Assembly: GCF_007829815.1 (NCBI RefSeq)
Contig: NZ_VIWT01000005.1
Location: 558,001 to 622,000, forward strand
From: Kitasatospora viridis
GTDB taxonomy: Bacteria > Actinomycetota > Actinomycetes > Streptomycetales > Streptomycetaceae
Direction: 5' to 3'
Length of the DNA: 64,000 nucleotides
How positions within the stretch are numbered: position 1 is the first letter of the stretch; each line of letters begins with the position of its first letter. Below are positions 50,969 to 60,315 of this stretch, piece by piece. Made by a program: the position numbers and the translations under genes. The notes under the pieces are model-generated. The model did no database searches, had not been told where the DNA came from, and saw only the letters and a program-made list of their open reading frames with translations.

Positions 50969-52692
50969 TGGCCCTGCTTCCCCGCAACCAGTACACCGAC
51001 CTGTTCGGACCGACGGTCGGCGACCGCTTCCACCTCGCGGACACCAACCTGGTGGTCGAGGTCGAGAAGGACTTCAACCAGGGCCACTACGGCGACGAGG
51101 CCGTCTACGGCGGCGGCAAGGGCATCCGGGACGGCATGGCCCAGGACCCGGCCGCGACCAGTCTCCAGGGCGCGCTGGACCTGGTCATCACCAACGTGGT
51201 GGTGATGGACCCGGTGCTCGGCATCGTCAAGGGCGACATCGGCGTCAAGGACGGCTTCATCACGGCCGTCGGCAAGGCCGGCAACCCCCGCCTGCAGAGC
51301 GGGGTGCACCCGAAGCTGGTGATCGGCCCGGGCACCGAGGTGATCTCCGGCGAGCACCTGATCGCCACCGCCGGCGGCATCGACACGCACATCCACTTCA
51401 TCGCCCCGCAGCAGGTCCAGGAGGGGCTGAGCAACGGCATCACGACCCTGATCGGCGGCGGTACCGGTCCGACCGACGGGACCAACGGCACCACCTGCAC
51501 CCCGGGCCCCTGGAACATCGGCCGGATGTACCAGGCGGTCGAGGAACTGCCGGTCAACGTCGGCCTGTTGGGCAAGGGCAACGCCTCGCTGCCGCAGGCG
51601 CTGCGCGAGCAGGTCGAGGCGGGCGTGTGCGGGCTGAAGGTGCACGAGGACTGGGGCAGCACGCCCGCCGCGATCGACACCGCGCTGCGGGTGGCCGACG
51701 AGTACGACGTGCAGGTGGCCATCCACACCGACACCCTCAACGAGTCGGGCTTCTTCGAGGACACCCTGTCGGCGATCGACGGCCGGACCATCCACACCTT
51801 CCACACCGAGGGCGCGGGCGGCGGCCACGCCCCCGACATCATGCGGATCGCCGGCGAGCCCAACGTCCTTCCCTCGTCCACCAATCCGACGCTGCCCTAC
51901 ACCGTCAACTCGATCGACGAGCTGCTCGACATGGTGATGGTCTGCCACCACCTGAGCCACCACATCCCGGAGGACGTCTCCTTCGCCGACTCCCGGGTGC
52001 GCGCCGAGACGGTGGCCGCCGAGACGGTGCTGCACGACGAGGGCGTGATCAGCATCTTCTCCTCGGACTCGCAGGCGATGGGCCGGATCGGCGAGTCCTT
52101 CGCCCGCGCCTTCCAGACCGCGCACCACTGCAAGGACCAGCGCGGCCCGCTGGCCGGGGACAGCGAGCGCAACGACAACTTCCGGGTGCTGCGCTACCTG
52201 GCCAAGCTCACCATCAACCCCGCGATCGCCTCCGGTACCGCCGACCACATCGGCTCGCTGGAGCCCGGCAAGCTCGCCGACATCGTGCTGTGGCCGATCA
52301 ACTCCTTCGCCGCGAAGCCCAAGATGGTGATCAAGGGCGGGATGGTCAACTGGGCGCTGATGGGCGACCCGAACGCCTCGCTGCCCAGCACCCAGCCGAT
52401 CTACTACCGGCCGATGTACGGCGCCTACGGGCGGGCCCGGCAGGCGACCCGGGTGTCGTTCATGTCCCAGGCGGCCGTCGACCTCGGGGTGCCGGCCCAA
52501 CTCGGCCTGAACAGCCGGGTGCTGCCGGTCCGCGACTGCCGCACGGTGGGCAAGCAGCACATGGTGCGCAACGACGCGATGCCCCGGATCGAGGTCGACC
52601 CGGAGACCTACCGGGTCACCCTCGACGGCGAGCCGGCCACCATCGAGCCGGCCCACACCCTGCCGCTCAACCACCTCTTCTACCTCGCGTGA
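50968..52692 (+). CDS. ureC: Urease alpha (catalytic) subunit
   Basis: A 574-residue UreC of normal length. The nickel ligands and carbamylated Lys are present: GGIDTHIHF, GLKVHEDWG (the Lys that bridges the two nickel ions), AIHTDTLNESG, FHTEGAGGGHAPD, and the flap MVCHHLSHH. FSSDSQAMGRIGE supplies the last Asp ligand. Fully intact active site. It is translationally coupled to ureF (GTGA). Confidence 0.98.
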   Translation: MALLPRNQYTDLFGPTVGDRFHLADTNLVVEVEKDFNQGHYGDEAVYGGGKGIRDGMAQDPAATSLQGALDLVITNVVVMDPVLGIVKGDIGVKDGFITAVGKAGNPRLQSGVHPKLVIGPGTEVISGEHLIATAGGIDTHIHFIAPQQVQEGLSNGITTLIGGGTGPTDGTNGTTCTPGPWNIGRMYQAVEELPVNVGLLGKGNASLPQALREQVEAGVCGLKVHEDWGSTPAAIDTALRVADEYDVQVAIHTDTLNESGFFEDTLSAIDGRTIHTFHTEGAGGGHAPDIMRIAGEPNVLPSSTNPTLPYTVNSIDELLDMVMVCHHLSHHIPEDVSFADSRVRAETVAAETVLHDEGVISIFSSDSQAMGRIGESFARAFQTAHHCKDQRGPLAGDSERNDNFRVLRYLAKLTINPAIASGTADHIGSLEPGKLADIVLWPINSFAAKPKMVIKGGMVNWALMGDPNASLPSTQPIYYRPMYGAYGRARQATRVSFMSQAAVDLGVPAQLGLNSRVLPVRDCRTVGKQHMVRNDAMPRIEVDPETYRVTLDGEPATIEPAHTLPLNHLFYLA

Positions 52693-53405
52693 ACGCCCGC
52701 GCGCAGAGCCCGGTGAGTCCGGCCCTCGACAGCCTGCTGGTCAGCCTCCAGCTCACCGACTCGGCCTTCCCCAGCGGCCTCTACACCCTCTCGCACGGCC
52801 TGGAGGGCTACCTCCAGGCCAAGCGGGTGGACCAGCACACCATGCCGGCGCTGCTCGCCGACCTGCTGCGCCACTCGGTCGGCCCGGCCGACGCCACCGC
52901 GCTGGCGCTGGCCCACCGGGCCGCCGCCGAGCGCCGGTGGGCGGACGTGGTCGAGATCGACCAGCGGCTGTTCGCGAGCAAGCTCAACCGGGAGCTGCGC
53001 CAAGCCGCCACCCGGACCGGGCGCCAGCTCCTGGACACCGCCCGACTCGCCCTGGGCGGGGAGGAGTTGGACCGCTACGCCGAACTGGTGGCGCAGCGCC
53101 GCACGCCCGGCTGCCAGGCGGTCGCCGCGGGCGTCGCCTACGCGGCCGGCGCGGTGCCGGTCGAACAGGCCGTGGCGAGTGACCTGTTCGCCTTCGCGGT
53201 GAGCTTCACCAGCGCGGCGCTCCGGCTGCGGTTGACCGACCACCGCCGGGCCCAGGTGACGCTGCGCAGCGCCGCCGGGGTGATCGCGGAGGTGACGGGA
53301 GCGGCGCTGGACCGGGAGTTGGCCGACCTGGGCGGCTGCGTGCCGATGGCGGACGTCATGTCCGGTCGCCACGAGCGTGCCCAGGCACGGATGTTCGCCT
53401 CCTGA
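52689..53405 (+). CDS. ureF: Urease accessory protein UreF
   Basis: A 238-residue all-helical UreF: LQLTDSAFPSGLYTLSHGLEGYL near the start, and CVPMADVMSGRHERAQARMFAS at the end as in the family. It acts as the checkpoint that couples GTP hydrolysis by UreG to nickel insertion. The GTG overlaps the ureC stop. Confidence 0.93.
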   Translation: MNARAQSPVSPALDSLLVSLQLTDSAFPSGLYTLSHGLEGYLQAKRVDQHTMPALLADLLRHSVGPADATALALAHRAAAERRWADVVEIDQRLFASKLNRELRQAATRTGRQLLDTARLALGGEELDRYAELVAQRRTPGCQAVAAGVAYAAGAVPVEQAVASDLFAFAVSFTSAALRLRLTDHRRAQVTLRSAAGVIAEVTGAALDRELADLGGCVPMADVMSGRHERAQARMFAS

Positions 53406-53443
53406 CCAGTGCGGGAGAACCAGACGGAGAAGGAGGACGGAAG

Positions 53444-54064
53444 ATGACGGACGACGTGCTCAGGGTCGGCGTGGCCGGGCCGGTGGGCTCGGGGAAGACC
53501 GCGCTGATCGAGGCGCTGGTGCCGGTGCTGGTGGCCCGCGGCCGGCGCCCGGCGGTGATCACCAACGACATCTACACCCAGGAGGACGCCCACCACGTGC
53601 GGCGCAACCTCGCCGGGGTGCTCGACCCCGAGCGGGTGGTGGGCGTCGAGACGGGCGCCTGTCCGCACACGGCGGTGCGGGACGACCCGACGATGAACCT
53701 GGCCGCCGGGGCCGAACTCCTGGAGAAGTTCCCGGACATCGACACCCTGCTCTACGAGTCGGGCGGCGACAACCTGACGCTCACCTTCAGTCCGGTGCTG
53801 GTCGACATGTTCTTCTTCGTGCTGGACACCGCCGAGGGCGAGAAGATGCCGCGCAAGCGCGGCCCGGGCATCACCGACTCCGACGTGCTGGTGATCAACA
53901 AGATCGACATCGCCCAGTACGTGCGCACCGACATCGGCGTGATGACCGCCGACGCGGACATGGTCCGCGAGGGCCGGCCGGTGGTGCTCACCAACAGCCT
54001 GACCGGCGAGGGCCTGGAGCGCGTCGCGGACCTGCTGGAGTCGTACCGGACCACCACCGGATGA
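53444..54064 (+). CDS. ureG: Urease accessory GTPase UreG
   Basis: A 206-residue UreG: GVAGPVGSGKTALIEAL P-loop, ITNDIYTQEDA, VETGACPHTAVRDD (Cys-Pro-His nickel-binding motif), ESGGDNLTLTFSP and VINKIDIA. There is no His-rich N-terminal extension. AGAAGGAGGA precedes the ATG. The stop overlaps ureD (ATGA). Confidence 0.97.
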   Translation: MTDDVLRVGVAGPVGSGKTALIEALVPVLVARGRRPAVITNDIYTQEDAHHVRRNLAGVLDPERVVGVETGACPHTAVRDDPTMNLAAGAELLEKFPDIDTLLYESGGDNLTLTFSPVLVDMFFFVLDTAEGEKMPRKRGPGITDSDVLVINKIDIAQYVRTDIGVMTADADMVREGRPVVLTNSLTGEGLERVADLLESYRTTTG

Positions 54065-55032
54065 CCGCGACCGCGACGGCGACTGCGGCCGGGATGGTGA
54101 CCGCGACCCGGTCCGACCCGGCCCACTACACGCCCGAGCGGATCCCCGCCGAGGTGCTGCGGCACGCCGGCCGCCCGACGGCGCTCGGGGTGGGCCGGCC
54201 GGGCAAGATCGGCCTGCTCGAACTCGGCTTCGAGCGGGTGGGCGGGCGCACCGAACTCGTCGACCACTACCAGAAGTCGCCGCTGCAGATCATGCGGCCG
54301 CTCTACTTCGACCCCGCGCGGCCCGACCTGGCCGTCACCTTCCTGATGTCCACCGGCGGCGGCATCGTCCAGGCCGACCGGCTGCGCACCGACCTGCGCT
54401 GCGGCGCCGGCACGGCCGTCCACCTCACCACCCAGGCCGCCACCAAGATCCACCGGATGGACGCCGACTACGCCACCCAGATCGTCAACCTGACGGCCGA
54501 GGAGGGGAGTTACGTCGAGTACCTGCCCGAGCCGACCATCCCGCACCGCGACTCGCGGTGCTACCAGCGCAGCGTGATCACGGTGGCACCCTCGGCCACC
54601 GTGCTCGCCTCGGAGACCGTGCTGGCCGGCCGGCTCGCGCACGGCGAGCGCAACGCCTACCAGGTGTTCGCCGCCGACCTGGAGTGGCGGCGGCCGGACG
54701 GGCGGCTGTTCGCCGTGGACACCGTCCGGTTGGAGCCGGGCGGTGCCGGCGGCGTCACCGGCCCGGCCGTGCTGGCCGGGCACGACCTGCTCTCCACCTT
54801 CTACGCCGTCAGCCCGCTGGCACCGGCCACCGAGATCGCCGACGCCCTGCACGACGCGCTCGACGGCAGCGGGTTGCCGTTCGGCGTCAGCGTGCTGCCC
54901 GAGGACGCCGGAGCCTGGCTGCGGGTGCTCGGCGACGATCCGCCCGCCGTCGCCGCAGCCGTCCGACGGGCCTGGGACGCGGTGCGCCGACTACTGATCG
55001 GCGCACCGGCCCCGGCCCTGCGCAAGTCCTGA
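54061..55032 (+). CDS. ureD: Urease accessory protein UreD
   Basis: A 323-residue UreD (UreH). Core motifs are KSPLQIMRPLYFD, FLMSTGGGIVQADRLRTDL, LTTQAATKIHRMD and VEYLPEPTIPHRDSRCYQ. It is the scaffold that binds apo-urease and receives UreF and UreG. The first 20 residues are Thr/Ala-rich and may not all be translated; the ATG at 54061 is coupled to ureG. Its stop codon is part of a TGACG-AAC-CGTCA palindrome. Confidence 0.93.
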   Translation: MTATATATAAGMVTATRSDPAHYTPERIPAEVLRHAGRPTALGVGRPGKIGLLELGFERVGGRTELVDHYQKSPLQIMRPLYFDPARPDLAVTFLMSTGGGIVQADRLRTDLRCGAGTAVHLTTQAATKIHRMDADYATQIVNLTAEEGSYVEYLPEPTIPHRDSRCYQRSVITVAPSATVLASETVLAGRLAHGERNAYQVFAADLEWRRPDGRLFAVDTVRLEPGGAGGVTGPAVLAGHDLLSTFYAVSPLAPATEIADALHDALDGSGLPFGVSVLPEDAGAWLRVLGDDPPAVAAAVRRAWDAVRRLLIGAPAPALRKS

Positions 55033-55097
55033 CGAACCGTCAGAGAACAATCCAAGTCCCCTGTCCCCTCAAGTCCCCCGACCCGGAGAGACTTCCG

Positions 55098-56483
55098 ATG
55101 CCTCACACCCTCGATACGGGCAACACCGCCTGGCTCATGGCGAGCACCGCCATGGTCCTGCTGATGACCCCGGGCCTGGCCTTCTTCTACGGAGGCATGG
55201 TCAAGACCAAGCACGTGCTGGTCATGCTCAAGATGAGCTTCGTCTGCCTGGCCCTGGTCACCCTGCTCTGGCTGGCCATCGGCTACAGCCTCGCCTTCGG
55301 CAAGGACGTCAGCGGCGTCGGCCTGATCGGCACCCCCGAGCACTGGATGATGCACGACATCGGGATGACCAGCCTGAACGGCTCGATCCCCACCGTCGTC
55401 TTCTCCTCCTTCCAGATGGCCTTCGCCATCATCACCGTCGCCCTGATCAGCGGCTCGATCGCGGGCCGAGCGACCATGCGCGGCTGGCTCTGGTTCGTGG
55501 TGGCCTGGACCCTGTTCGTCTACGTGCCCATGGCGCACTGGGTGTTCGCGCCCGACGGCTGGATCACCGCGCACCTCGGCGCGCTGGACTTCGCCGGCGG
55601 CATGCCGGTGGAGATCAACTCCGGCGCGGCCGGCCTGGCCGTCGCGATCGTGGTCCGCAAGCGCAAGGACTTCGAGCGCGAGACCATCCGCCCGCACAAC
55701 CTGCCGCTGGTGGTGATCGGTCTGGCGCTGCTCTGGTTCGGCTGGTTCGGCTTCAACGCCGGCTCCGCCCTGCAGACCGGCGGCACTGCGCCGATGGCCT
55801 TCCTCAACACCCAACTCGCCGCCTGCGGCGCGATGGTGGGCTGGCCGCTGATCGAGAAGTGGCGGCTCGGGCACGTCGAGATGCTCGGCGTGGCCTCGGC
55901 CGCGGTGGCCGGCATGGTCGCCATCACCCCGGCCTGCGGCGAGGTCTCGCCGATCGGCGCGCTGGTGATCGGCTTCGTCGCGGGCGTGGTCTGCGCCTTC
56001 GCGATCAACCTCAAGTACAAGCTGCGCTACGACGACACCCTCGACGTGGTGGGCGTGCACGGCTGGGGCGGCGTCGTCGGCGTGCTGGGCATCGGCCTGT
56101 TCGCCACCTTCCAGATGAGCGGCAAGAAGGGCCTGTTCTACGGCGGGGGAGTCGACCTGCTGTGGCGCCAGGCGGTCGGCGTGCTGGTCTGCGCGGCCTT
56201 CTCCTTCGGCATGACCTGGCTGATCGCCCAGGTGATCGAGAAGACGGTGGGCTTCCGGGCCGCCGAGGAGTACGAGCACGTGCCCGGCGCGGAGGAGGAG
56301 CAGGCCTACGACGACGAGACCATCGCCGAGATCCGCCGCCGTCTGGTCGGTGCCCGGGTGCCGGTCACCGTGGGCGCGGGCGGTCCCGAGGCGGGCGCCG
56401 CGGAGGCGGTGGCCGCCGTCGCGGACGCCGACCTGCTGGCCGAGCTCCGGCAGGTGCTCGAACGGCGCGAGCAGGAGAAGTGA
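55098..56483 (+). CDS. Ammonium transporter, Amt/Mep family (first)
   Basis: A 461-residue membrane protein with about 11 helices and a soluble C-terminal extension of about 65 residues. Family signatures are FFYGGMVKTKHVLVM, LLWFGWFGFNAGSAL and DVVGVHGWGGVVGVLGIG. The second pore His (His321) is present, but the first twin-His position is Glu172 (PVEINSG), as in fungal Mep1/Mep3-type proteins. It lies 65 bases after ureD and could bring in or retain ammonium. It overlaps the next transporter gene by one base. Confidence 0.93.
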   Translation: MPHTLDTGNTAWLMASTAMVLLMTPGLAFFYGGMVKTKHVLVMLKMSFVCLALVTLLWLAIGYSLAFGKDVSGVGLIGTPEHWMMHDIGMTSLNGSIPTVVFSSFQMAFAIITVALISGSIAGRATMRGWLWFVVAWTLFVYVPMAHWVFAPDGWITAHLGALDFAGGMPVEINSGAAGLAVAIVVRKRKDFERETIRPHNLPLVVIGLALLWFGWFGFNAGSALQTGGTAPMAFLNTQLAACGAMVGWPLIEKWRLGHVEMLGVASAAVAGMVAITPACGEVSPIGALVIGFVAGVVCAFAINLKYKLRYDDTLDVVGVHGWGGVVGVLGIGLFATFQMSGKKGLFYGGGVDLLWRQAVGVLVCAAFSFGMTWLIAQVIEKTVGFRAAEEYEHVPGAEEEQAYDDETIAEIRRRLVGARVPVTVGAGGPEAGAAEAVAAVADADLLAELRQVLERREQEK

Positions 56484-57820
56484 TGTCCCAGCCATTCGAC
56501 ACCGGCAACTCCGCCTGGCTGATCATGGCCGCCGCCATGGTGCTGCTCATGGCGCCGGGGCTGGCCTTCTTCTACGGCGGCATGGTGAAGACCGGTCAGG
56601 TCATCGCGATGCTCAAGATGTGCTTCGGCTGCGTGGTGCTGGTCGGCATCATCTGGTTCACCGTCGGCTACAGCCTGGCCTTCGGCCATGACGTCGGCGG
56701 GCACGGCCTGATCGGCGGCCTGGACCACGTGTTCATGTCCGGCGTGGGGCTGGACAGCCGCACCGGCTCCATTCCGACGGTGACCTTCGCGGTCTTCCAC
56801 ATGTCCTTCGCCATCGTCACGGTCGCGCTGATCAGCGGCTCGGTGGCGGGGCGGGCGACGATGAAGGGCTGGCTGGTCTTCGTCTGCGCCTGGACCCTGC
56901 TGGTCTACGTGCCGATGGCGCACTGGGTGTTCGACCCGCAGGGCTGGGTCGCCAAGCAGCTCGGCGCGGTCGACTTCTCCGGTGGCACCGTGGTCGAACT
57001 CGCCTCCGGCGCGGCCGGGTTGGCGCTGGCGGCGGTGGCCGGACGACGTGCGGACTTCGAGCGGCAGACGATCCGTCCGCACAACCTGCCGCTGGTGGTG
57101 ATCGGTCTGGCGCTGCTCTGGTTCGGCTGGTTCGGCTTCAACACCGGCTCCTCGCTGGGCGTGCCGGGCGCCGCCGCGATGGGCTTCGTCAACACCCAGT
57201 TCGCCGCCGGTGCCGCGATGGCGGGCTGGGCGGTGACCAGTTGGTGGCGCACCCGCCAGGTCGGCCTGCTCGACATCAGCATGGGCGCCGTCACCGGCAT
57301 GGTGGCGATGACCCCGGCGGCCGGTGACGTGACCCCGCTGTGGGCCTCGGTGATCGGCTTCCTGGCCGGCCTCACCTGCGCCTTCGCGATCAGCTGGAAG
57401 TACCGGTTCGGCGTCGACGACACCCTGGACGTGGTCGGCATCCACGGCTGGGGCGGCCTGTTCGGCATGGTGATGGCCGGGCTCGCGGCGACCGGCGTGA
57501 TGACCGGCAAGAAGGGCCTGTTCTACGGCGGCGGTTGGGACCTGCTCGGCAAGCAGCTGGTCGCCGTGCTGGTGATCGGCCTGTTCTCGTTCGCGATGAC
57601 CGCGCTGATCGGCAAGGTGGTCGACCGCACCGTGGGCCTGCGCCAGGCGCACGCGGCGGAGGAGCACGAGCAGGTCTACCAGAACGACTGGGACGTCCAG
57701 TTCAAGGAGATCGCCGACGCCCTGCGCGGCAGCGGGATCGACCAGGGCGGCTCTCAGCCCGACCCGAGCGCCCTGCTCGACCAGGTCCGCCGGCTGCTGG
57801 CGGCCGACCAGGAGCAGTAG
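56483..57820 (+). CDS. Ammonium transporter, Amt/Mep family (second)
   Basis: A 445-residue paralogue of the first Amt, directly coupled to it (TGATG). FFYGGMVKTGQVIAM, LLWFGWFGFNTGSSL and DVVGIHGWGGLFGMV are conserved. Again Glu172 (VVELASG) stands at the first twin-His position and His321 at the second. A charged C-terminal tail (about residues 390-445) could bind a regulator, but no glnK lies beside it. Confidence 0.93.
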   Translation: MSQPFDTGNSAWLIMAAAMVLLMAPGLAFFYGGMVKTGQVIAMLKMCFGCVVLVGIIWFTVGYSLAFGHDVGGHGLIGGLDHVFMSGVGLDSRTGSIPTVTFAVFHMSFAIVTVALISGSVAGRATMKGWLVFVCAWTLLVYVPMAHWVFDPQGWVAKQLGAVDFSGGTVVELASGAAGLALAAVAGRRADFERQTIRPHNLPLVVIGLALLWFGWFGFNTGSSLGVPGAAAMGFVNTQFAAGAAMAGWAVTSWWRTRQVGLLDISMGAVTGMVAMTPAAGDVTPLWASVIGFLAGLTCAFAISWKYRFGVDDTLDVVGIHGWGGLFGMVMAGLAATGVMTGKKGLFYGGGWDLLGKQLVAVLVIGLFSFAMTALIGKVVDRTVGLRQAHAAEEHEQVYQNDWDVQFKEIADALRGSGIDQGGSQPDPSALLDQVRRLLAADQEQ

Positions 57821-57827
57821 GACGGCG

Positions 57828-57871
57828 GCACCGGTCGGGGCCGGCGGAACGCCGCCGGGCCCGACCGGTGC
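57828..57871 (+). terminator. Strong hairpin ending the urease-Amt operon
   Basis: 20-bp arms (19 of 20 paired) enclose the tetraloop AACG, beginning eight bases after the second Amt stop. The left arm begins GCACCGGTCGGG and the right arm ends CCCGACCGGTGC. It is the strongest terminator-like structure in the window. Confidence 0.85.
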
Positions 57872-57915
57872 TGATCCCCCGTCAGCCCCACCCACCCCTG
57901 GCCTATCATCGGCTC

Positions 57916-58362
57916 ATGACCGACCTGGCCCTGATCCGACCCGGCGGTGGCGAGCGGCTGCACGCGCCGGCCGGGTCGTACCTGGTGCACCTCTCCGGTG
58001 CGCAGACCGGCGGCGCGCTGGCCGTGGTGGAGTACACCTTCCCGGCCGGCGCCGTCGGCGCCGCGCCGCACGTCCACCACGGCCACGCCGAGCACTTCCA
58101 CGTCCTGGAGGGCGAGGTCACCTTCGACCTGCCCGACGGCGCGACCGCGCTCGGCCCGGGCGGCACGGTCTCGGTGCCGATCGGCCTGGCCCACGGCTTC
58201 CGCAACGCCTCCGCCGCCCAGGCCCGTTGCCTCTTCCTGCTCACCCCGGCCGGGTACGAGGACTACTTCCGCGAGGTCCACCGCGCCATCGAGGCCGGCC
58301 GGCCGCTCGACCCGGACGGCCTCGCCGCCCTGCGCGCCGAGTACGCGACCGACACGCTCTGA
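57916..58362 (+). CDS. Small cupin-domain protein
   Basis: A 148-residue single cupin. Metal-ligand positions are seen in PHVHHGHAEHFHVLEGEVTFDL (His, His, Glu) and a later His in IGLAHGFRN. Single-domain cupins are enzymes or binding proteins with varied roles; this one was not matched to a specific function. It stands alone after the operon terminator. Confidence 0.75.
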   Translation: MTDLALIRPGGGERLHAPAGSYLVHLSGAQTGGALAVVEYTFPAGAVGAAPHVHHGHAEHFHVLEGEVTFDLPDGATALGPGGTVSVPIGLAHGFRNASAAQARCLFLLTPAGYEDYFREVHRAIEAGRPLDPDGLAALRAEYATDTL

Positions 58363-58520
58363 CTGAACCCGATGGGGCGGATCTTGCGTGGGTTGCCCGG
58401 CCGACTTGGCCGGAGGTAGGGTCCGAACGGCAGTCGGACCGGGCCGGGGGGCGTTCGCGGACTCCATCCGAGAGATGGTTCCTGACGGTTCGTCGGCCCC
58501 TCGGGAGGGAGTCGGACATC

Positions 58521-59285
58521 GTGAGTGACCCGAACATCGAGAAGCTGTGGTTCCGCCGTTTCCAGCCGTCACCGCAGGCCGCCTCGCGGCTGATCTGCTT
58601 CCCGCACGCGGGCGGTTCGGCCGTCTACTACCGTCCCGTGGCACTCCGGTTGGCGGGACGCGCGGACGTGCTCGCGGTGCAGTACCCGGGACGTCAGGAC
58701 CGGTACACCGAGCCCTGCCTGGACGACGTGCGGGAGTTGGCCGCCCAGGTGCACCGGGTGATGGGCGGGCTGACCGACCTGCCGCTGACCCTGTTCGGCC
58801 ACAGCATGGGCGCCTCGGTCGCCTTCGAGGTGGCGCGCCTGCTGGAGGCGGACGGGCACCGGCTGAGCCGGGTGTTCGCGTCCGGGCGGCGGGCGCCCTC
58901 GCGGCCGCACCGCGGTGAACTGGTGCACCAGCGCGACGACGACGGGATCGTGGCCGAGCTGAAGGACCTCAGCGGCACGGATCCGGCGATCCTGGCCGAC
59001 CCGGAGATCCTGCGCATGGTGCTGCCCGTCCTGCGCTCGGACTACCGCGCCGCCGAAACCTACCGCGGAACGCCGGGCGCGGTGCTGACCTCCCCGATCA
59101 CCGCGCTGACCGGGGACGCCGACCCCCAGACGCCGATCCCGGACGCCGAGGCCTGGGCGGAGCACACCTCGGCCGACTTCCGCCTGGAGGTCTTCCCGGG
59201 CGGCCACTTCTTCCTCACCGAGCGCCCGCAGGACGTGATCTCGCTGCTGGCCGACCACCTGGACGCCCTCGGCGCCCCGGCCTGA
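58521..59285 (+). CDS. Type II thioesterase
   Basis: A 254-residue alpha/beta hydrolase of the editing thioesterase type. It has LICFPHAGGSAVYYRPVA, the nucleophile Ser in LFGHSMGASVAFE, Asp in TGDADPQTP and His in GGHFFLTE. Such enzymes clear misprimed carrier proteins in NRPS/PKS systems. No synthase is adjacent, and the BGC lies about 15 kb to the left, so its client is uncertain. The GTG at 58521 follows GGGAGGGAG. Confidence 0.88.
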   Translation: MSDPNIEKLWFRRFQPSPQAASRLICFPHAGGSAVYYRPVALRLAGRADVLAVQYPGRQDRYTEPCLDDVRELAAQVHRVMGGLTDLPLTLFGHSMGASVAFEVARLLEADGHRLSRVFASGRRAPSRPHRGELVHQRDDDGIVAELKDLSGTDPAILADPEILRMVLPVLRSDYRAAETYRGTPGAVLTSPITALTGDADPQTPIPDAEAWAEHTSADFRLEVFPGGHFFLTERPQDVISLLADHLDALGAPA

Positions 59286-59299
59286 CCAGGGGCCCCGGG

Positions 59300-60067
59300 T
59301 CACCGGCCCTGCGGCCGGCTGATCCGCTGGCCGAGCCCGCCGTCGACGGTCAACTCCGCACCGGTGGTGAAGGTCGCCTCGAAGGCCAGGAACAGCACCG
59401 CCCGGGCCACCTCCTCGGCGGAGCCGTGCCGGCCCATCGGGGTGAGCTCGTCGCCCAGCTTCGCGAAGGCCCGCAGCATCTCCGGCGCAGCGCCGGTGAT
59501 GCCGCCGGTCGGCGTGTCGATGAACCCCGGACTCACCGCGTTGACCCGGATGTTCCGCGGCAGCAACTCGGCCGCGATCACCTTGGCGAACGACCGCACC
59601 GCGGCCTTGGAGGCGCCGTACGGTCCCATCCCCGGTGTGCCGGACTCATTGGCGATCGAGGTGGTGAAGACGATCGCGCCACCGTCGTTGACCAGCGGAG
59701 CGAGCCGCTGCGCGGTGAAGTACGCACCCTTGGCGTTCACGCCGAACGTCGCGTCGAACAACTCCTCGGTCACCCGCCCGAACTCGCCGAGCTGCGCGAA
59801 CCCGGCATTGACGAACAGCAGATCGATCCGGCCCAGCTTCTCCTCGACGATCCCGCCCAGCGCGTCGATGTCGGCCGGCACCGCCGTGTCGGACTTCACC
59901 ACGTGCCCCTTGGCCCCCAATTCCGCCTGCGCGGCAGCAAGGTTCTCCGCGTTCCGCCCCGTGACCACCACCTCCCCGCCACCCTCTACGAACACCTTGG
60001 CCGTGGCGAGCCCCATGCCCATGGTCCCGCCGGTGATGACCGCTTTCCTGCCCGCGTAGCCGTTCAT
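59300..60067 (-). CDS. SDR-family oxidoreductase
   Basis: A 255-residue classical SDR: ITGGTMGMGLATAKVF, LFVNAGFAQ, the catalytic Ser in FTTSIANESG and PYGASKAAV, and TGAELTVDGGLGQ at the end. Physiological substrate unknown. It is transcribed leftward from a region carrying two ACCTNNAGGT decamers, which may be regulator sites. It is convergent with the thioesterase gene 14 bases away. Confidence 0.85.
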   Translation of the reverse strand: MNGYAGRKAVITGGTMGMGLATAKVFVEGGGEVVVTGRNAENLAAAQAELGAKGHVVKSDTAVPADIDALGGIVEEKLGRIDLLFVNAGFAQLGEFGRVTEELFDATFGVNAKGAYFTAQRLAPLVNDGGAIVFTTSIANESGTPGMGPYGASKAAVRSFAKVIAAELLPRNIRVNAVSPGFIDTPTGGITGAAPEMLRAFAKLGDELTPMGRHGSAEEVARAVLFLAFEATFTTGAELTVDGGLGQRISRPQGR

Positions 60068-60169
60068 GAATACCCCTCAGAAGTGGTCCCCACAGAGGGC
60101 CTCGTGTCGGATCGGGCCCTCCGGTCGCGGTCCCACCCTCACCCGCGGAATCCGCACTCACAAGTACGA

Positions 60170-60197
60170 ACCTTGAGGTCAGCGGTTACCTGGAGGT
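60170..60197. promoter_or_regulatory. Paired ACCTNNAGGT palindromes
   Basis: ACCTTGAGGT (60170-60179) and ACCTGGAGGT (60188-60197) are 18 bases apart in the divergent region between the SDR and the protease. The second extends to TTACC-TGGA-GGTAA. The ACCT-N2-AGGT pattern and spacing recall MerR-family operators; no MerR gene is in the window. Confidence 0.45.
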
Positions 60198-60315
60198 AAG
60201 TGGCAGTGACGTCCCCGGCGCGCGGTCGTTCACGCAAGTGACAGCCCGTGCGCACCGGCCGGCCCTCTCGCGGTGCGTGCGAGAGCACGGTTCGACGCAG
60301 CCGAGTGGAGCGCTG

